Of a DNA stretch of 55,769 nt, positions 15,344-23,801 are shown in pieces; within the stretch, counting starts at the first letter, position 1; each line of letters begins with the position of its first letter. Source of the DNA: JAZRWQ01 sp045541395 (lineage in GTDB: Bacteria; Bacillota; Clostridia; Oscillospirales; UMGS1783); contig JAZQIZ010000012.1 in NCBI GenBank assembly GCA_045541395.1, forward strand, positions 1 to 55,769. Reading direction: 5' to 3'. The notes beneath the pieces were generated by a model, which saw nothing but the letters and a program-made list of their open reading frames with translations, made no database searches and was not told where the DNA came from. A program made the position numbers and the translations under genes.

Positions 15344-15903
15344 GCTTTTGTCAGTTTAGTTTGAGTAAGAATATACTGAGCGTAGATATCGTGCTTTTCC
15401 ATAGGAATAGAGCCGTTTTCCAGAATGAGCTCGTTTTGGCAAAGCACAATGGAAGTGCCCTTGAAGCTTTGCAGGAAGCGATCGTAATAACCGCCGCCTT
15501 TGCCAAGTCTGCTGCCGTCCAAAGAAGCGGCAAGGCAGGGGAGTAGGGCAAGGTCAATTTTCTCGGGTGTGATAGTATTTGAGCCTTGGGGCTCCGGTAT
15601 TCCGTAGGCGCCTTTTTTTAGTTGGGAAAGGCTGTATATAATATGCAGGCTCATTTTCCCGTTTTCCTCACACCGTGGCAAACATAAGGTTTTTCCTTGA
15701 GCAAGGGCAGTATTAAGTATTTTTAACGTGCTTGGCTCGGAAGCCAAAGAATAAAAGCAAAAAACCCTCTTTGCCTTTTGCCATAAAGGGGATGAAGTTA
15801 AAATGTCTGCCATTTTATTGCCGATCATAAGGCGCTTATCGGGGCTTTGAGCGCGTATTATATCTTTTGCTTTTTTTCTAAGCTCGGTTTTTAAAACATT
15901 CAT
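15334..15903 (-). CDS. fau: 5-formyltetrahydrofolate cyclo-ligase
   Basis: The enzyme converts 5-formyl-THF to 5,10-methenyl-THF with ATP. The 189-residue product has the family pattern: an N-terminal LRKKAKDII helix, VFCFYSLASEPST, a CLPRCEENGKMSLH segment, and the C-terminal GSRLGKGGGYYDRFLQ phosphate-binding loop. Length fits the family (180-200). It is downstream of rpsT on the same strand but separated by a terminator. The extreme C-terminus runs into the shared terminator. Confidence 0.92.
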   Translation of the reverse strand: MNVLKTELRKKAKDIIRAQSPDKRLMIGNKMADILTSSPLWQKAKRVFCFYSLASEPSTLKILNTALAQGKTLCLPRCEENGKMSLHIIYSLSQLKKGAYGIPEPQGSNTITPEKIDLALLPCLAASLDGSRLGKGGGYYDRFLQSFKGTSIVLCQNELILENGSIPMEKHDIYAQYILTQTKLTKAKK

Positions 15904-15930
15904 AGCTCAGGTTTCTCCTACAACGCAATA

Positions 15931-15953
15931 AAGTCCGGCCATGAGCCGGACTT
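15931..15953 (-). terminator. rpsT terminator
   Basis: AAGTCCGGC and GCCGGACTT form a perfect nine-bp stem with a five-base loop about 24 bases after the rpsT stop codon, followed on the minus strand by TTTATT. Confidence 0.75.
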
Positions 15954-15976
15954 GAAGATCAACTTAAAATAAAAGC

Positions 15977-16243
15977 TTAAGCGTTTGCTTTGTTGAGCTT
16001 CTTGGCGAGCTGAGACTTCTTGCGTGCAGCAGTGTTAGCCTTGATAACGCCCTTAGCAGCAGTCTGGTCAACTACCTTAACGGCATTTCTGAAAGCAACG
16101 TCAATTGCTTCCTTGTTGCCTTCTTCGATAGCAGCATCATACTTCTTAAGAGCAGTTTTCATAGCGGTCTTAACGCTTTTATTGCGAAGAGTCTTTGTCT
16201 CAGTAACTAATACTCTTTTTTTAGCAGATTTAATGTTAGGCAA
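15977..16243 (-). CDS. rpsT: 30S ribosomal protein S20
   Basis: S20 binds 16S rRNA in the small subunit. The 88-residue product (MPNIKSAKKRV... to LAKKLNKANA) is standard length, lysine-rich and helical. The start is TTG at 16243: AGGAG lies nine bases upstream and the protein then begins with the invariant PNIKSAKKR. Upstream in-frame codons would add residues not found in the family. In E. coli rpsT also uses a non-AUG start linked to autoregulation, so the rare start may be functional here. It is divergent from gpr, a gene order common in Firmicutes. Confidence 0.95.
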   Translation of the reverse strand: MPNIKSAKKRVLVTETKTLRNKSVKTAMKTALKKYDAAIEEGNKEAIDVAFRNAVKVVDQTAAKGVIKANTAARKKSQLAKKLNKANA

Positions 16244-16282
16244 AACCAACAACTCCTTAATCAAAATTTATCCGTGCCATTT

Positions 16283-16312
16283 ATTATAACCGTAAAACAG
16301 GGCTTCTGTCAA
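16283..16312 (-). promoter_or_regulatory. rpsT promoter
   Basis: On the minus strand TTGACA (16307-16312) and TATAAT (16283-16288) are separated by 18 bases, both hexamers matching consensus, about 40 bases before the TTG start. Confidence 0.82.
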
Positions 16313-16377
16313 GTCTTTTTTGAATTTTTACGCATAATTTCCCTGAAAACAATAAGAATACTGTTGAGGTGAAAGAA

Positions 16378-17247
16378 ATGCGCGAAATTTATACAGACCT
16401 TGTTTATGAAACCGTAATGGACCGAAGTTTAGGCACTCTCACAGGCATTACCAGTAATGATATAACACATTTCGGCCTGAATGTCAATAGGATAGAGATA
16501 ATGAACAGGGAGGCTTCTCAAAAAACAGGTAAAAGGGAAGGAAAATATGCTACGGTATTTTGCCCTAAGCTTTTGGATATAAGCGGTAAAGATCTTGAAA
16601 ATACCGCAAAGTGCATAAGTGCTCAGATCGAGTATTTAGCTCCTTTAAAAAATAAAAGCGTTCTGGTTGCCGGTTTGGGAAACACAGGGGTTATTGCTGA
16701 TGCTCTTGGCCCTCTTTCCATAAGTAACGTTATTGTAAGCCGACATATAAAAGAAAATTTTAGTTCGCTGTATGAAAGCCTTCAGCTTGGCGAAATAAGT
16801 GCAATAGCCCCGGGTGTATTGGGGCAGACGGGTGTAGAAAGCGGAGAAATAATTAAGGCGGTTTCAAAAAAAGTTGAGCCCGACGTTATTATTGCAATAG
16901 ATTCACTAATGGCAGGAAAGGTAACAAGACTTGCAAAAACAGTTCAGCTTTCAAATGCCGGGATCACACCGGGAAGTGGCATAGGAAATCACCGCTATGA
17001 AATATCGGAGGAAACTATGGGTGTTCCCGTTATCAGTATAGGAGTGCCTTTGGTTATAAACGCTTCGACTCTTGCCTATGATCTTACCGGCAAAGCGCAA
17101 GGTATTGGCGCACCGGATCAGTTTGTTGTTACTCCGAAGTTTGTTGATGCTACTGTGAAAAAAGCCGCGGCACTTTTGGGATACGCTATTAATATGGCTG
17201 TCCATCAGGATATGACGGTCGAGGATATGGTTGCACTGTTGGCATAA
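16378..17247 (+). CDS. gpr: Germination protease GPR (A25 family)
   Basis: GPR degrades small acid-soluble spore proteins during germination. The 289-residue product has the family blocks RTDLA-like YTDLVYE near the N-terminus, LVAGLGNTGVIADALGP near residue 100, APGVLGQTGVES, IDSLMAGKVTRLAKTVQLSNAGI, PGSGIGNHR, and GVPVISIGVPLVIN. ATG 16378 is preferred to GTG 16369, which overlaps the TGAGGTG ribosome binding site. GCATA at 16332-16336 would suit the -35 element of a forespore sigma factor, but the matching -10 is weak. Its presence shows the organism sporulates. Confidence 0.95.
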   Translation: MREIYTDLVYETVMDRSLGTLTGITSNDITHFGLNVNRIEIMNREASQKTGKREGKYATVFCPKLLDISGKDLENTAKCISAQIEYLAPLKNKSVLVAGLGNTGVIADALGPLSISNVIVSRHIKENFSSLYESLQLGEISAIAPGVLGQTGVESGEIIKAVSKKVEPDVIIAIDSLMAGKVTRLAKTVQLSNAGITPGSGIGNHRYEISEETMGVPVISIGVPLVINASTLAYDLTGKAQGIGAPDQFVVTPKFVDATVKKAAALLGYAINMAVHQDMTVEDMVALLA

Positions 17248-17291
17248 ATCAATAATTCTCCGAATATAATTAATAAAAACGGAGGATAAAT

Positions 17292-18431
17292 ATGAAAAAG
17301 AAGCTTTTTGCCATTATTTCCGGTTATTTAACAGCCGTGGTTTTAATAATAAATTCTTTAACAGGAAGCTTTGGCGCAAATTTAATATTGCAGGCAGGGC
17401 TTCCTTGTGCCTTTAATGAACGGGCAGCCTTTAACAGCAGGTTGCTTATTGCCTTGGCTATGCCTTCATTTTCGGGAGCGTGGGGAAGCTATACTGCTAT
17501 TGCAAAGGAGAACTGGAATGAATATTTTTATTATAAAAAGGGAATAACTATAGCCAAAGCAAAAGGTCACGGCGACGAATTTGCGGCAATTTTGGCCTCG
17601 CTTATGGAGGATGAAAAATTTGAAAAGCTTGAAGGCTATAAAGTTATTGAAGCGGATATGAGCCCAAGTGACAGCGGCGCTTATATTAAATGGGAAAACG
17701 TTTACATAAGAAACCAAAGCGAACAGACACCCGATACGGACAGCCTTATGAGAGAGAAGCCGTCGTTTCAGTTAAGTGAGGGGCCTTTGGTGCTTATTTA
17801 TCATACCCATACCAGCGAAGCCTATAACACCACCGGCGATAACTATACCGCCGATTCACCTACTCACAGCACGGATAACGAGAAGAACACAGTTGCTGTT
17901 GGTAATACCTTAAAGGATGCTCTGCAAGCATTGGGAATACAAAGCGTTCATTGCACCGAGCGGCTTGATACCTCATATAACGACGCCTATGACGTTTCTT
18001 ATGACATAGTAAAAGAATATCTGGAAAAATACCCTTCGGTGCAAATTGTTATAGATATTCACCGTGACGCTATAGTTGACGAGGAAAATAACAAATACCG
18101 CCCTGTGAAGAAAATTCAGGGTCTGCAATGTGCTCAGATGATGCCCGTTGTCGGAATGAGTACCTATACCGAAAACGAGTTTAAAGAGCAGAATTTCAGC
18201 TTTGCGGTAAACCTTGCAAATGCGCTGGAAAGCAGTTACCCCGGCATCGTCCGCTCGGTCATGCTTAAGAATTCAACCTTTAATCAGGAGCTTTCTGCCA
18301 ATTCTGTCCTTATAGAAATGGGTGCTTCGGGAAATACTCTTACGGAAGCCAAAAGATCGGCTGTGTTTTTAGCCAGCGCCATAGCAAGGCTTGTTTTTGA
18401 AGATCAGGGAGAAACAAATGAAATATCTTAA
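17292..18431 (+). CDS. spoIIP: Stage II sporulation protein P
   Basis: SpoIIP is a membrane-anchored peptidoglycan amidase/endopeptidase that works with SpoIID and SpoIIM during engulfment. The 379-residue product has an N-terminal membrane anchor (residues about 5-27) and the catalytic amidase block LIYHTHTSEAY near residue 168, followed by DIHRDAI and VLIEMGASGNT with the conserved Glu. It follows gpr by 44 bases with GGAGG before the ATG, the standard gpr-spoIIP arrangement. Length matches the family. Confidence 0.95.
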   Translation: MKKKLFAIISGYLTAVVLIINSLTGSFGANLILQAGLPCAFNERAAFNSRLLIALAMPSFSGAWGSYTAIAKENWNEYFYYKKGITIAKAKGHGDEFAAILASLMEDEKFEKLEGYKVIEADMSPSDSGAYIKWENVYIRNQSEQTPDTDSLMREKPSFQLSEGPLVLIYHTHTSEAYNTTGDNYTADSPTHSTDNEKNTVAVGNTLKDALQALGIQSVHCTERLDTSYNDAYDVSYDIVKEYLEKYPSVQIVIDIHRDAIVDEENNKYRPVKKIQGLQCAQMMPVVGMSTYTENEFKEQNFSFAVNLANALESSYPGIVRSVMLKNSTFNQELSANSVLIEMGASGNTLTEAKRSAVFLASAIARLVFEDQGETNEIS

Positions 18432-18618
18432 AAGAATACTGGTTGCCGTTTTATGTGCCCTTCTTGTGGTTGCGGGAGTTTACCTTTGCTCCGTAATAGA
18501 TAAAGCGGCAAAAAGCACGGCAACTTATTTTGAAAGCCAGACCGCATTCAGAATAAACTCAAACGGTGTTACGATACTTAATAACGAAATAAGCTTAAAA
18601 AATAAGTCACCTGAATAG
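18418..18618 (+). CDS. Small single-pass membrane protein downstream of spoIIP
   Basis: The 66-residue product has a basic start (MKYLKR), one hydrophobic helix (residues about 7-27) and a polar tail. I do not recognise a family. The ATG follows AGGGAG and overlaps the end of spoIIP by 14 bases, so it is translationally coupled and probably expressed during sporulation. A terminator begins within its last codons. It may be a small accessory factor of engulfment, but that rests on position only. Confidence 0.65.
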   Translation: MKYLKRILVAVLCALLVVAGVYLCSVIDKAAKSTATYFESQTAFRINSNGVTILNNEISLKNKSPE

Positions 18619-18630
18619 TTCAGGTGACTT
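18604..18630. terminator. Bidirectional terminator
   Basis: AAGTCACCTGAA and its complement form a 12-bp stem with a TAG loop between the convergent spoIIP unit and the ABC exporter operon. T-richness is limited on both sides. Confidence 0.75.
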
Positions 18631-18634
18631 AAAC

Positions 18635-20446
18635 CTATTTATAAAGTTTTTCGGTGGCTTCATCGCGGAACTGCTTTAAGTAGAGCTCATAATAATAGCC
18701 TTTTTTCTTAATAAGCTCGCTATGTGTACCGTGTTCAACAATTTTGCCGTCTTTGACAGCAAGAATAATATCTGCCTGCTTTATTGTTGAAAGTCTATGA
18801 GCAATAACAAGTGAGGTGCGCCCTTTCATAACCTCTTCAATGGCGTTCTGAAGCATTTGTTCGGTAAGGGTGTCTATAGAAGAGGTTGCTTCATCAAGTA
18901 TGAATATTTTTGGCTTTGCAATAAGGGCTCTGGCAAAGGAAAGAAGCTGTTTTTCTCCTGTGGATAAAAGGTCGCCGCCTTCTCCTACGTTGGCATCATA
19001 ACCGCCCATACGTTCAATTATGCCCTTGGCGGATACCTTGTTTACCGCATCCTCTATCTCCTTATCGGTAGCCCGTTCGTTGCCGTAAATAAGGTTTTCC
19101 TTTATTGTGCCTGTGAATAAATGAGGCGTTTGCAGAACGTAGCCTATATTAGAGTGAAGCCAGGATAAAGAACGGCTTTTTATATCCTTGCCGTCTATAA
19201 GCACTCGGCCGCCCGTAGGCTCAAAAAAGCGGCATACAAGGTTAACCAGTGTGCTTTTTCCTGCGCCCGTCTGACCTACAATAGCACAGTTTGTTCCCTG
19301 GGGTATCTTCAAGGAGAAGTTCTCCAAAACGTTCTCGTTACCGTCAGGGTACATAAAGGTTACGTTCTCAAATTCAATTTCGCCCTTAAGCTCTTCCCAG
19401 TTTTCTTTTCTGGGAGAAAAAATATCACCGTATTTTTCGGTAACTTCCGTGGTGTCCTGTACTTCAGTGATTGTATTCATAAGAGTATCAAAACGCTCAA
19501 TATTTACCTGAGTATTAATAAGATTCGTAATGGTAGTAACAAGGCTGCTCAGCCTGTCGGTCAGTTCCACAACGTAGGTTAAAAAAGCCGAAAGAGTACC
19601 AACGGTTAAAACCTTATCAATGGTAATTATACCGCCCCGCCAAAGTATAAGCGCAAGAGCAAAGGAAGAAGCAAAGGAGAACAGCGCAATGTATAAAGAG
19701 CGCCAGCTTGCCATTCTTACGGAAACACGGTCCATATTCTTTGTTGAAGCTTCAAAGCGCTTTTGCAAAAGCTTTTCAATAACCAGTGATTTTGCTTCCT
19801 TTGCGCCTATAATACCTTCATTCAGCTTGCCTGTAACTATTGAGTTGGCTTCCCTTACTTTATGGAAGCATTCCATAAGCTTTTTGCGGAAATATACCGA
19901 AATTATTACCGCCACGGGAAGTATAAGGGCCGGCAGTATTGCTAAATTCTTATTAAGAATAAACATTGAAATAAGAGCGCCTGCCGCGTAGGTAACACAC
20001 CACATTATATCTATAAATATCCAGGAGAATATAATTGATATCCTTTCGGTATCGCTGTGAAGTCTTGCGTGAATATAGCCAACGTTGTGCTGATTGTAGT
20101 AAGATGAAGAAAGTGTTTGTAAGTGTGCAAAGGCCGCTTTTCTTAAATCTCTGCTTGTGCGCATTTCCACCTGGCAGGCGGCAAAGGTGGAACGAATATT
20201 AAAGAAAACGTAAAGCACAAGGGTGGTTAAATAAACAGAGGCAAAAACAATAATTGAATGGGTAAAATTATTTGCCTGAATGTAAATAAAGTTATTGATA
20301 GCATACTGCTGAAAAAGCGGGAATACTGTTTCGCAAAGGCCGCCCAAAATGGCAAATACAATAAGGTTTGTCATTTCCTTTTTGTAAGGTTTTAAATAGG
20401 GAAGTACCACAGGCAGGCCAAAAAATTTCAGCTTTTTGTTTTTCAT
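18635..20446 (-). CDS. Heterodimeric ABC exporter, subunit with intact Walker B
   Basis: The 603-residue protein fuses six transmembrane helices (about residues 15-320) to an ATPase domain. Walker A is GQTGAGKST near 395, the signature is LSTGE rather than LSGGQ, and Walker B is FILDEATSSID with the catalytic Glu. The divergent signature pairs with the divergent Walker B of the partner, as expected for one degenerate ATP site in heterodimeric exporters. It overlaps its partner by four bases. Likely a drug, peptide or lipid exporter; substrate unknown. Confidence 0.9.
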   Translation of the reverse strand: MKNKKLKFFGLPVVLPYLKPYKKEMTNLIVFAILGGLCETVFPLFQQYAINNFIYIQANNFTHSIIVFASVYLTTLVLYVFFNIRSTFAACQVEMRTSRDLRKAAFAHLQTLSSSYYNQHNVGYIHARLHSDTERISIIFSWIFIDIMWCVTYAAGALISMFILNKNLAILPALILPVAVIISVYFRKKLMECFHKVREANSIVTGKLNEGIIGAKEAKSLVIEKLLQKRFEASTKNMDRVSVRMASWRSLYIALFSFASSFALALILWRGGIITIDKVLTVGTLSAFLTYVVELTDRLSSLVTTITNLINTQVNIERFDTLMNTITEVQDTTEVTEKYGDIFSPRKENWEELKGEIEFENVTFMYPDGNENVLENFSLKIPQGTNCAIVGQTGAGKSTLVNLVCRFFEPTGGRVLIDGKDIKSRSLSWLHSNIGYVLQTPHLFTGTIKENLIYGNERATDKEIEDAVNKVSAKGIIERMGGYDANVGEGGDLLSTGEKQLLSFARALIAKPKIFILDEATSSIDTLTEQMLQNAIEEVMKGRTSLVIAHRLSTIKQADIILAVKDGKIVEHGTHSELIKKKGYYYELYLKQFRDEATEKLYK

Positions 20447-22236
20447 TTTCCGCCCTCCTTCAGTTCTTCGGGTAACGTCATTTGAATATTATATATCTGC
20501 GCAAAATGCCCGTCATTTTCAAGAAGCTCCCGGGGCTTTCCCGTTTCGGTTATTTGTCCGTTTTCCAGAACTATTACCAAGTCTGCATTCATAAGGGAAG
20601 CGATTCTGTGAGAAATAATAAGAACCGTGCTTTCTCCGAAGGTTTCTTTAAGGCCTCTTCTTATGGCAAAGTCCGTTTCGGTGTCTACTGCCGAAAGAGA
20701 ATCATCTAAGGTTATAATAGGCGCTTTGGTCATAAGCATACGGGCAATGGCGGTACGTTGTTTTTGCCCTCCCGATAAGGTAACGCCTCTTTCACCAACA
20801 AGGGTATTATAGCCGTCCTTAAAGTTTTCTACAGTTTGAGTAAGACTTGCAACAGCCGCCGCTTGGTTTATCTGCTCAAGAGAAGCATTTTGAGCGGATA
20901 TGCTTATGTTCTCAAAAAGGGTGCCTGAGAAAAGAAAAGGCTCCTGTAAAACCGTGCCGATATTTCGCCTTAAGGAGGTTATCTCAATATCTCTGATATC
21001 CGTCCCGTTAATTGTTATTCTGCCTTCTGCAGGTAAGTATAAGCGGGTAAGCAAGAGCATAAGGGTGGTTTTACCTGAGCCTGTAGGCCCTAAAATGCCA
21101 AGGGTCTGCCCCTGCTTAAGTGAAAAGCTTATATTTTTTAAAACATACGTGTTTTCATAGGCAAAGGAAACGTTTTCAAAGGTAATATCACCGGGTACAA
21201 AGGGAAGCTTTTTCCCTTCATCCTTTTCGTTCTCGGAGTTCATAATGTACATTATTCTGTCAAGGGCAACCCCCGCCTTGCTCATATCGGAAATGATCCT
21301 GCCAAGCTGACGGACAGGGAAAATAAGCATTGTGTTATAGGTAATAAAAGCAATAAGCTCACCTGCCGATAAATTTCCCTTAACGCAAAGAACGGTGCCC
21401 AATACCAGTATCAGCATAGACTGTACGCCGGTTACAAAATCGTTGGTTCCCCAGAAACGGGAAAGAAGCTTGCAAAGGTGTATCCATTTATTAGTGTAAA
21501 TTTCTATATGATTATTAAATTTAGTACATTCCTTTTTCTCCTGGCCGAAGGCCCTTACAACTTTGTAGCCTGTAAGGTTTTCCTGAGCAATGGAAGAAAG
21601 CACGCCCTCGCTTTCATCGCAGTCGGTAAAAAGGGCGCTGCTTCGCTTAAAAAAGCGGTAGGAAATGCTTACTACCACAGGAATAGTAGCCAACGTTAAA
21701 AACGCAAGGCCGGAATGCAATGAGAATACGCTTATAAGAGAAACGGTTATAAGTATTATTATATTAAGAAGTCTTGTAAGTTGGTCTGCTACAAAGGAAC
21801 GGATAGTTTCGGAGTCGGTAGTGCAGCGCTGAATAATATCCCCTGTACGGTTATCGGAATGCCATTTTAAAGGCAGCCTTAAAACCTTTTCGAATAAGCG
21901 GTCTCTTATATTCTTAATAAATTTCTCGGCGCCTTTGGAGTTAAAATATCCGTTAAGAAAACGGAAAACTGCCATAAGCACACCGGGTATCAAAGCCCCG
22001 ATAGCGGTTATCCATAAATTTTCCCGCAAGAATTCAACCCCGCCGAAAAACTCCAGTATTTTCGGGAATTCGGGAGCCTTGGTGCCTATAATACTGTCTA
22101 CCACCGTACTTATAATACGGGGTATTACCATTTGCATCAGCGACAGTAAAAGCGAAGATATTATACTTATTATAAACAAATAGGCTGAGCCTTTAAGAAA
22201 AAAGCCTATAAGCGAAGGCTTGGTGTATTTTTTCAT
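20443..22236 (-). CDS. Heterodimeric ABC exporter, subunit with degenerate Walker B
   Basis: The 597-residue protein is a full half-transporter: six TM helices then an ATPase domain with GPTGSGKTT, a canonical LSGGQKQR signature and Walker B ITLDDSLSAVD, where Asp replaces the catalytic Glu. Together with the LSTGE signature of the partner this gives one degenerate and one consensus ATP site, as in BmrCD and TM287/288. I chose ATG 22236, preceded by GGAGGG, over a longer reading from 22278 without a ribosome binding site. Confidence 0.9.
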   Translation of the reverse strand: MKKYTKPSLIGFFLKGSAYLFIISIISSLLLSLMQMVIPRIISTVVDSIIGTKAPEFPKILEFFGGVEFLRENLWITAIGALIPGVLMAVFRFLNGYFNSKGAEKFIKNIRDRLFEKVLRLPLKWHSDNRTGDIIQRCTTDSETIRSFVADQLTRLLNIIILITVSLISVFSLHSGLAFLTLATIPVVVSISYRFFKRSSALFTDCDESEGVLSSIAQENLTGYKVVRAFGQEKKECTKFNNHIEIYTNKWIHLCKLLSRFWGTNDFVTGVQSMLILVLGTVLCVKGNLSAGELIAFITYNTMLIFPVRQLGRIISDMSKAGVALDRIMYIMNSENEKDEGKKLPFVPGDITFENVSFAYENTYVLKNISFSLKQGQTLGILGPTGSGKTTLMLLLTRLYLPAEGRITINGTDIRDIEITSLRRNIGTVLQEPFLFSGTLFENISISAQNASLEQINQAAAVASLTQTVENFKDGYNTLVGERGVTLSGGQKQRTAIARMLMTKAPIITLDDSLSAVDTETDFAIRRGLKETFGESTVLIISHRIASLMNADLVIVLENGQITETGKPRELLENDGHFAQIYNIQMTLPEELKEGGK

Positions 22237-22269
22237 GCTTCCCTCCGAAATTTTATTAATATAATTGTA

Positions 22270-22304
22270 AAGGAACACCTAAAGAAAATCAATAGGTGTT
22301 CCTT
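22270..22304 (-). terminator. Terminator of the SGNH hydrolase gene
   Basis: AAGGAACACCTA and its complement with an 11-base loop lie just after the stop codon of the SGNH gene and before the ABC exporter start on the same strand. The U tract is short. Confidence 0.65.
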
Positions 22305-22309
22305 TGTAA

Positions 22310-23011
22310 TTACACAGTTTTCAGAACTTTCTTTATATCGGGAAGGGAAAGGCTTATTACTTCGCTTATAAGCTCATGGCCCTTTTCATTGGGGTGGATA
22401 CCGTCGGAACAAAGATAGGCCGAAAAATCCCTCTTTTGCAAAAATGCGGAGCGTACGTCTATAAGCGGTACGGAATATTCGTTGGCAATTTTGCAAACCT
22501 CCATATTGTACATTTCGTGCCAACGGTATACGTATTCAACGCTTCCTCCAAGCCATTTTAGTATATTTTCCTTGTTTAAACCTCTGGAGAACCAATTAAA
22601 GTATCTGTGTTCCTCTATTGGCGGCAGGTTCAGCATAACAGGCTTTGCTCCGCCTGCCTTCAGCTCTTCTATTATTTTTATATATTCCTCGGAAAAAGTA
22701 TCAATAGGGGTCTGCGGAACGTGGATATTAAGGGGATCTTTTGATATCTGTTCCCAGTTATGATCCGAATCGTTGCCGCCGAATTCCAGTATTGTAATAT
22801 CTGCCTGAGCGGCCTCGGTAAGATGCTTTTCTATTATATTACGCCCCTTGGCTACGGTGCAGCCAAACTTGGCAAAGTTAAGTATCTGCAGACTCTTTAA
22901 AGCAGAAAATAAATTGGCAAATGAGTTTTTTGTAAAAACGTATCTGCTTTTGTTTTCATCATATATTACACCCTTAGATACCGAATCACCGAATAAAGCT
23001 ATCTTTTGCAT
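22310..23011 (-). CDS. SGNH/GDSL-family hydrolase
   Basis: The 233-residue protein has block I GDSVSKG near residue 9, block III GGNDSDHNW near residue 79 and the catalytic Asp-His pair in DGIHPNEKGH near residue 205. These esterases or lipases remove acyl or acetyl groups from lipids, polysaccharides or peptidoglycan. There is no signal peptide, so it should be cytoplasmic. GGAGG precedes the ATG. Substrate cannot be inferred from neighbours. Confidence 0.88.
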   Translation of the reverse strand: MQKIALFGDSVSKGVIYDENKSRYVFTKNSFANLFSALKSLQILNFAKFGCTVAKGRNIIEKHLTEAAQADITILEFGGNDSDHNWEQISKDPLNIHVPQTPIDTFSEEYIKIIEELKAGGAKPVMLNLPPIEEHRYFNWFSRGLNKENILKWLGGSVEYVYRWHEMYNMEVCKIANEYSVPLIDVRSAFLQKRDFSAYLCSDGIHPNEKGHELISEVISLSLPDIKKVLKTV

Positions 23012-23102
23012 ATTTTCCTCCGTATTTGAAATTATGTAATCTAATATTCAATATTATATTTGGAAATACTGAAAATGTCAATACGGAATATCAAAATAAT
23101 TA

Positions 23103-23131
23103 TTGATAATTTTCAAAGAATATGATATTAT
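23103..23131 (+). promoter_or_regulatory. Promoter of the DUF1836 gene
   Basis: TTGATA (23103-23108) and TATTAT (23126-23131) are separated by 17 bases, with TATG just ahead of the -10 box, about 13 bases before the start codon region. Confidence 0.6.
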
Positions 23132-23143
23132 GGCTTCGGAGTG

Positions 23144-23680
23144 ATGAAATTGGAAAACTATAAAGAAAGAATAAACAAACTTAAAGTGGCTGACTATTCT
23201 GTTTACCCCGATATAGATCTTTATATGGATCAGGTACTTGCCTACATTTCAAGGACTCCTGTATCCTTCAGGGAAAGTGACAGTCTTACGTCGGCTATGG
23301 TAAATAATTATATTAAGGATGGGCTTATTCCCCGTGCAAAGGGCAAAAAATATTCCAAGGAGCATATTGCAGATCTTACCGTAATAGCCCGCCTTAAGCA
23401 GGTTTTTTCGGTAAAGGACGTAGGCGCGCTTCTTTCTGCTGTTAAGGATAATAAAAGTGCCGAGGAGTTTTATAAGCTTTTTGCAGGGCAGCTTGAAGAC
23501 GCATGTGAAAAGGTTTCCTTTGAAATACAGGAAAGGGAAGAGCTTGCCCGTCTTGCAATGAACCTTGCTGTGGAAAGCTATATAAACAAGGTTGCCTGTG
23601 AATATTTACTTGACAGCCTGGTATCTTCCGATCCCAACACAGAGGAAAAAAAGAAGAAAAAGTCTGCCGATAAAAATTAA
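23144..23680 (+). CDS. DUF1836 protein, MerR-like helix-turn-helix regulator
   Basis: The 178-residue protein carries the DUF1836 pattern: an N-terminal VADYSVYPDIDLYMDQVLAYI segment, then a MerR-like winged helix (LTSAMVNNYIKDGLIPRAKGKKYSKEHIADL) and a helical C-terminal region with a lysine-rich tail. Such proteins probably bind DNA; their signals are unknown. Start choice is uncertain: ATG 23144 sits close to CGGAG, and TTG 23150 would have better spacing. It lies 120 bases upstream of fumC on the same strand with no terminator between, so it may regulate or be co-transcribed with fumC. Confidence 0.8.
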   Translation: MKLENYKERINKLKVADYSVYPDIDLYMDQVLAYISRTPVSFRESDSLTSAMVNNYIKDGLIPRAKGKKYSKEHIADLTVIARLKQVFSVKDVGALLSAVKDNKSAEEFYKLFAGQLEDACEKVSFEIQEREELARLAMNLAVESYINKVACEYLLDSLVSSDPNTEEKKKKKSADKN

Positions 23681-23801
23681 GTTGCCCTTAAAATTAAAAA
23701 ATTTTCTAAAAAGGGTAGAAATAAAATCTAATTAGTGTTATATTATAATGTGGTTAAATATGATAACACAATTATTACATAATTTTCAGGAGGATTCTAG
23801 A

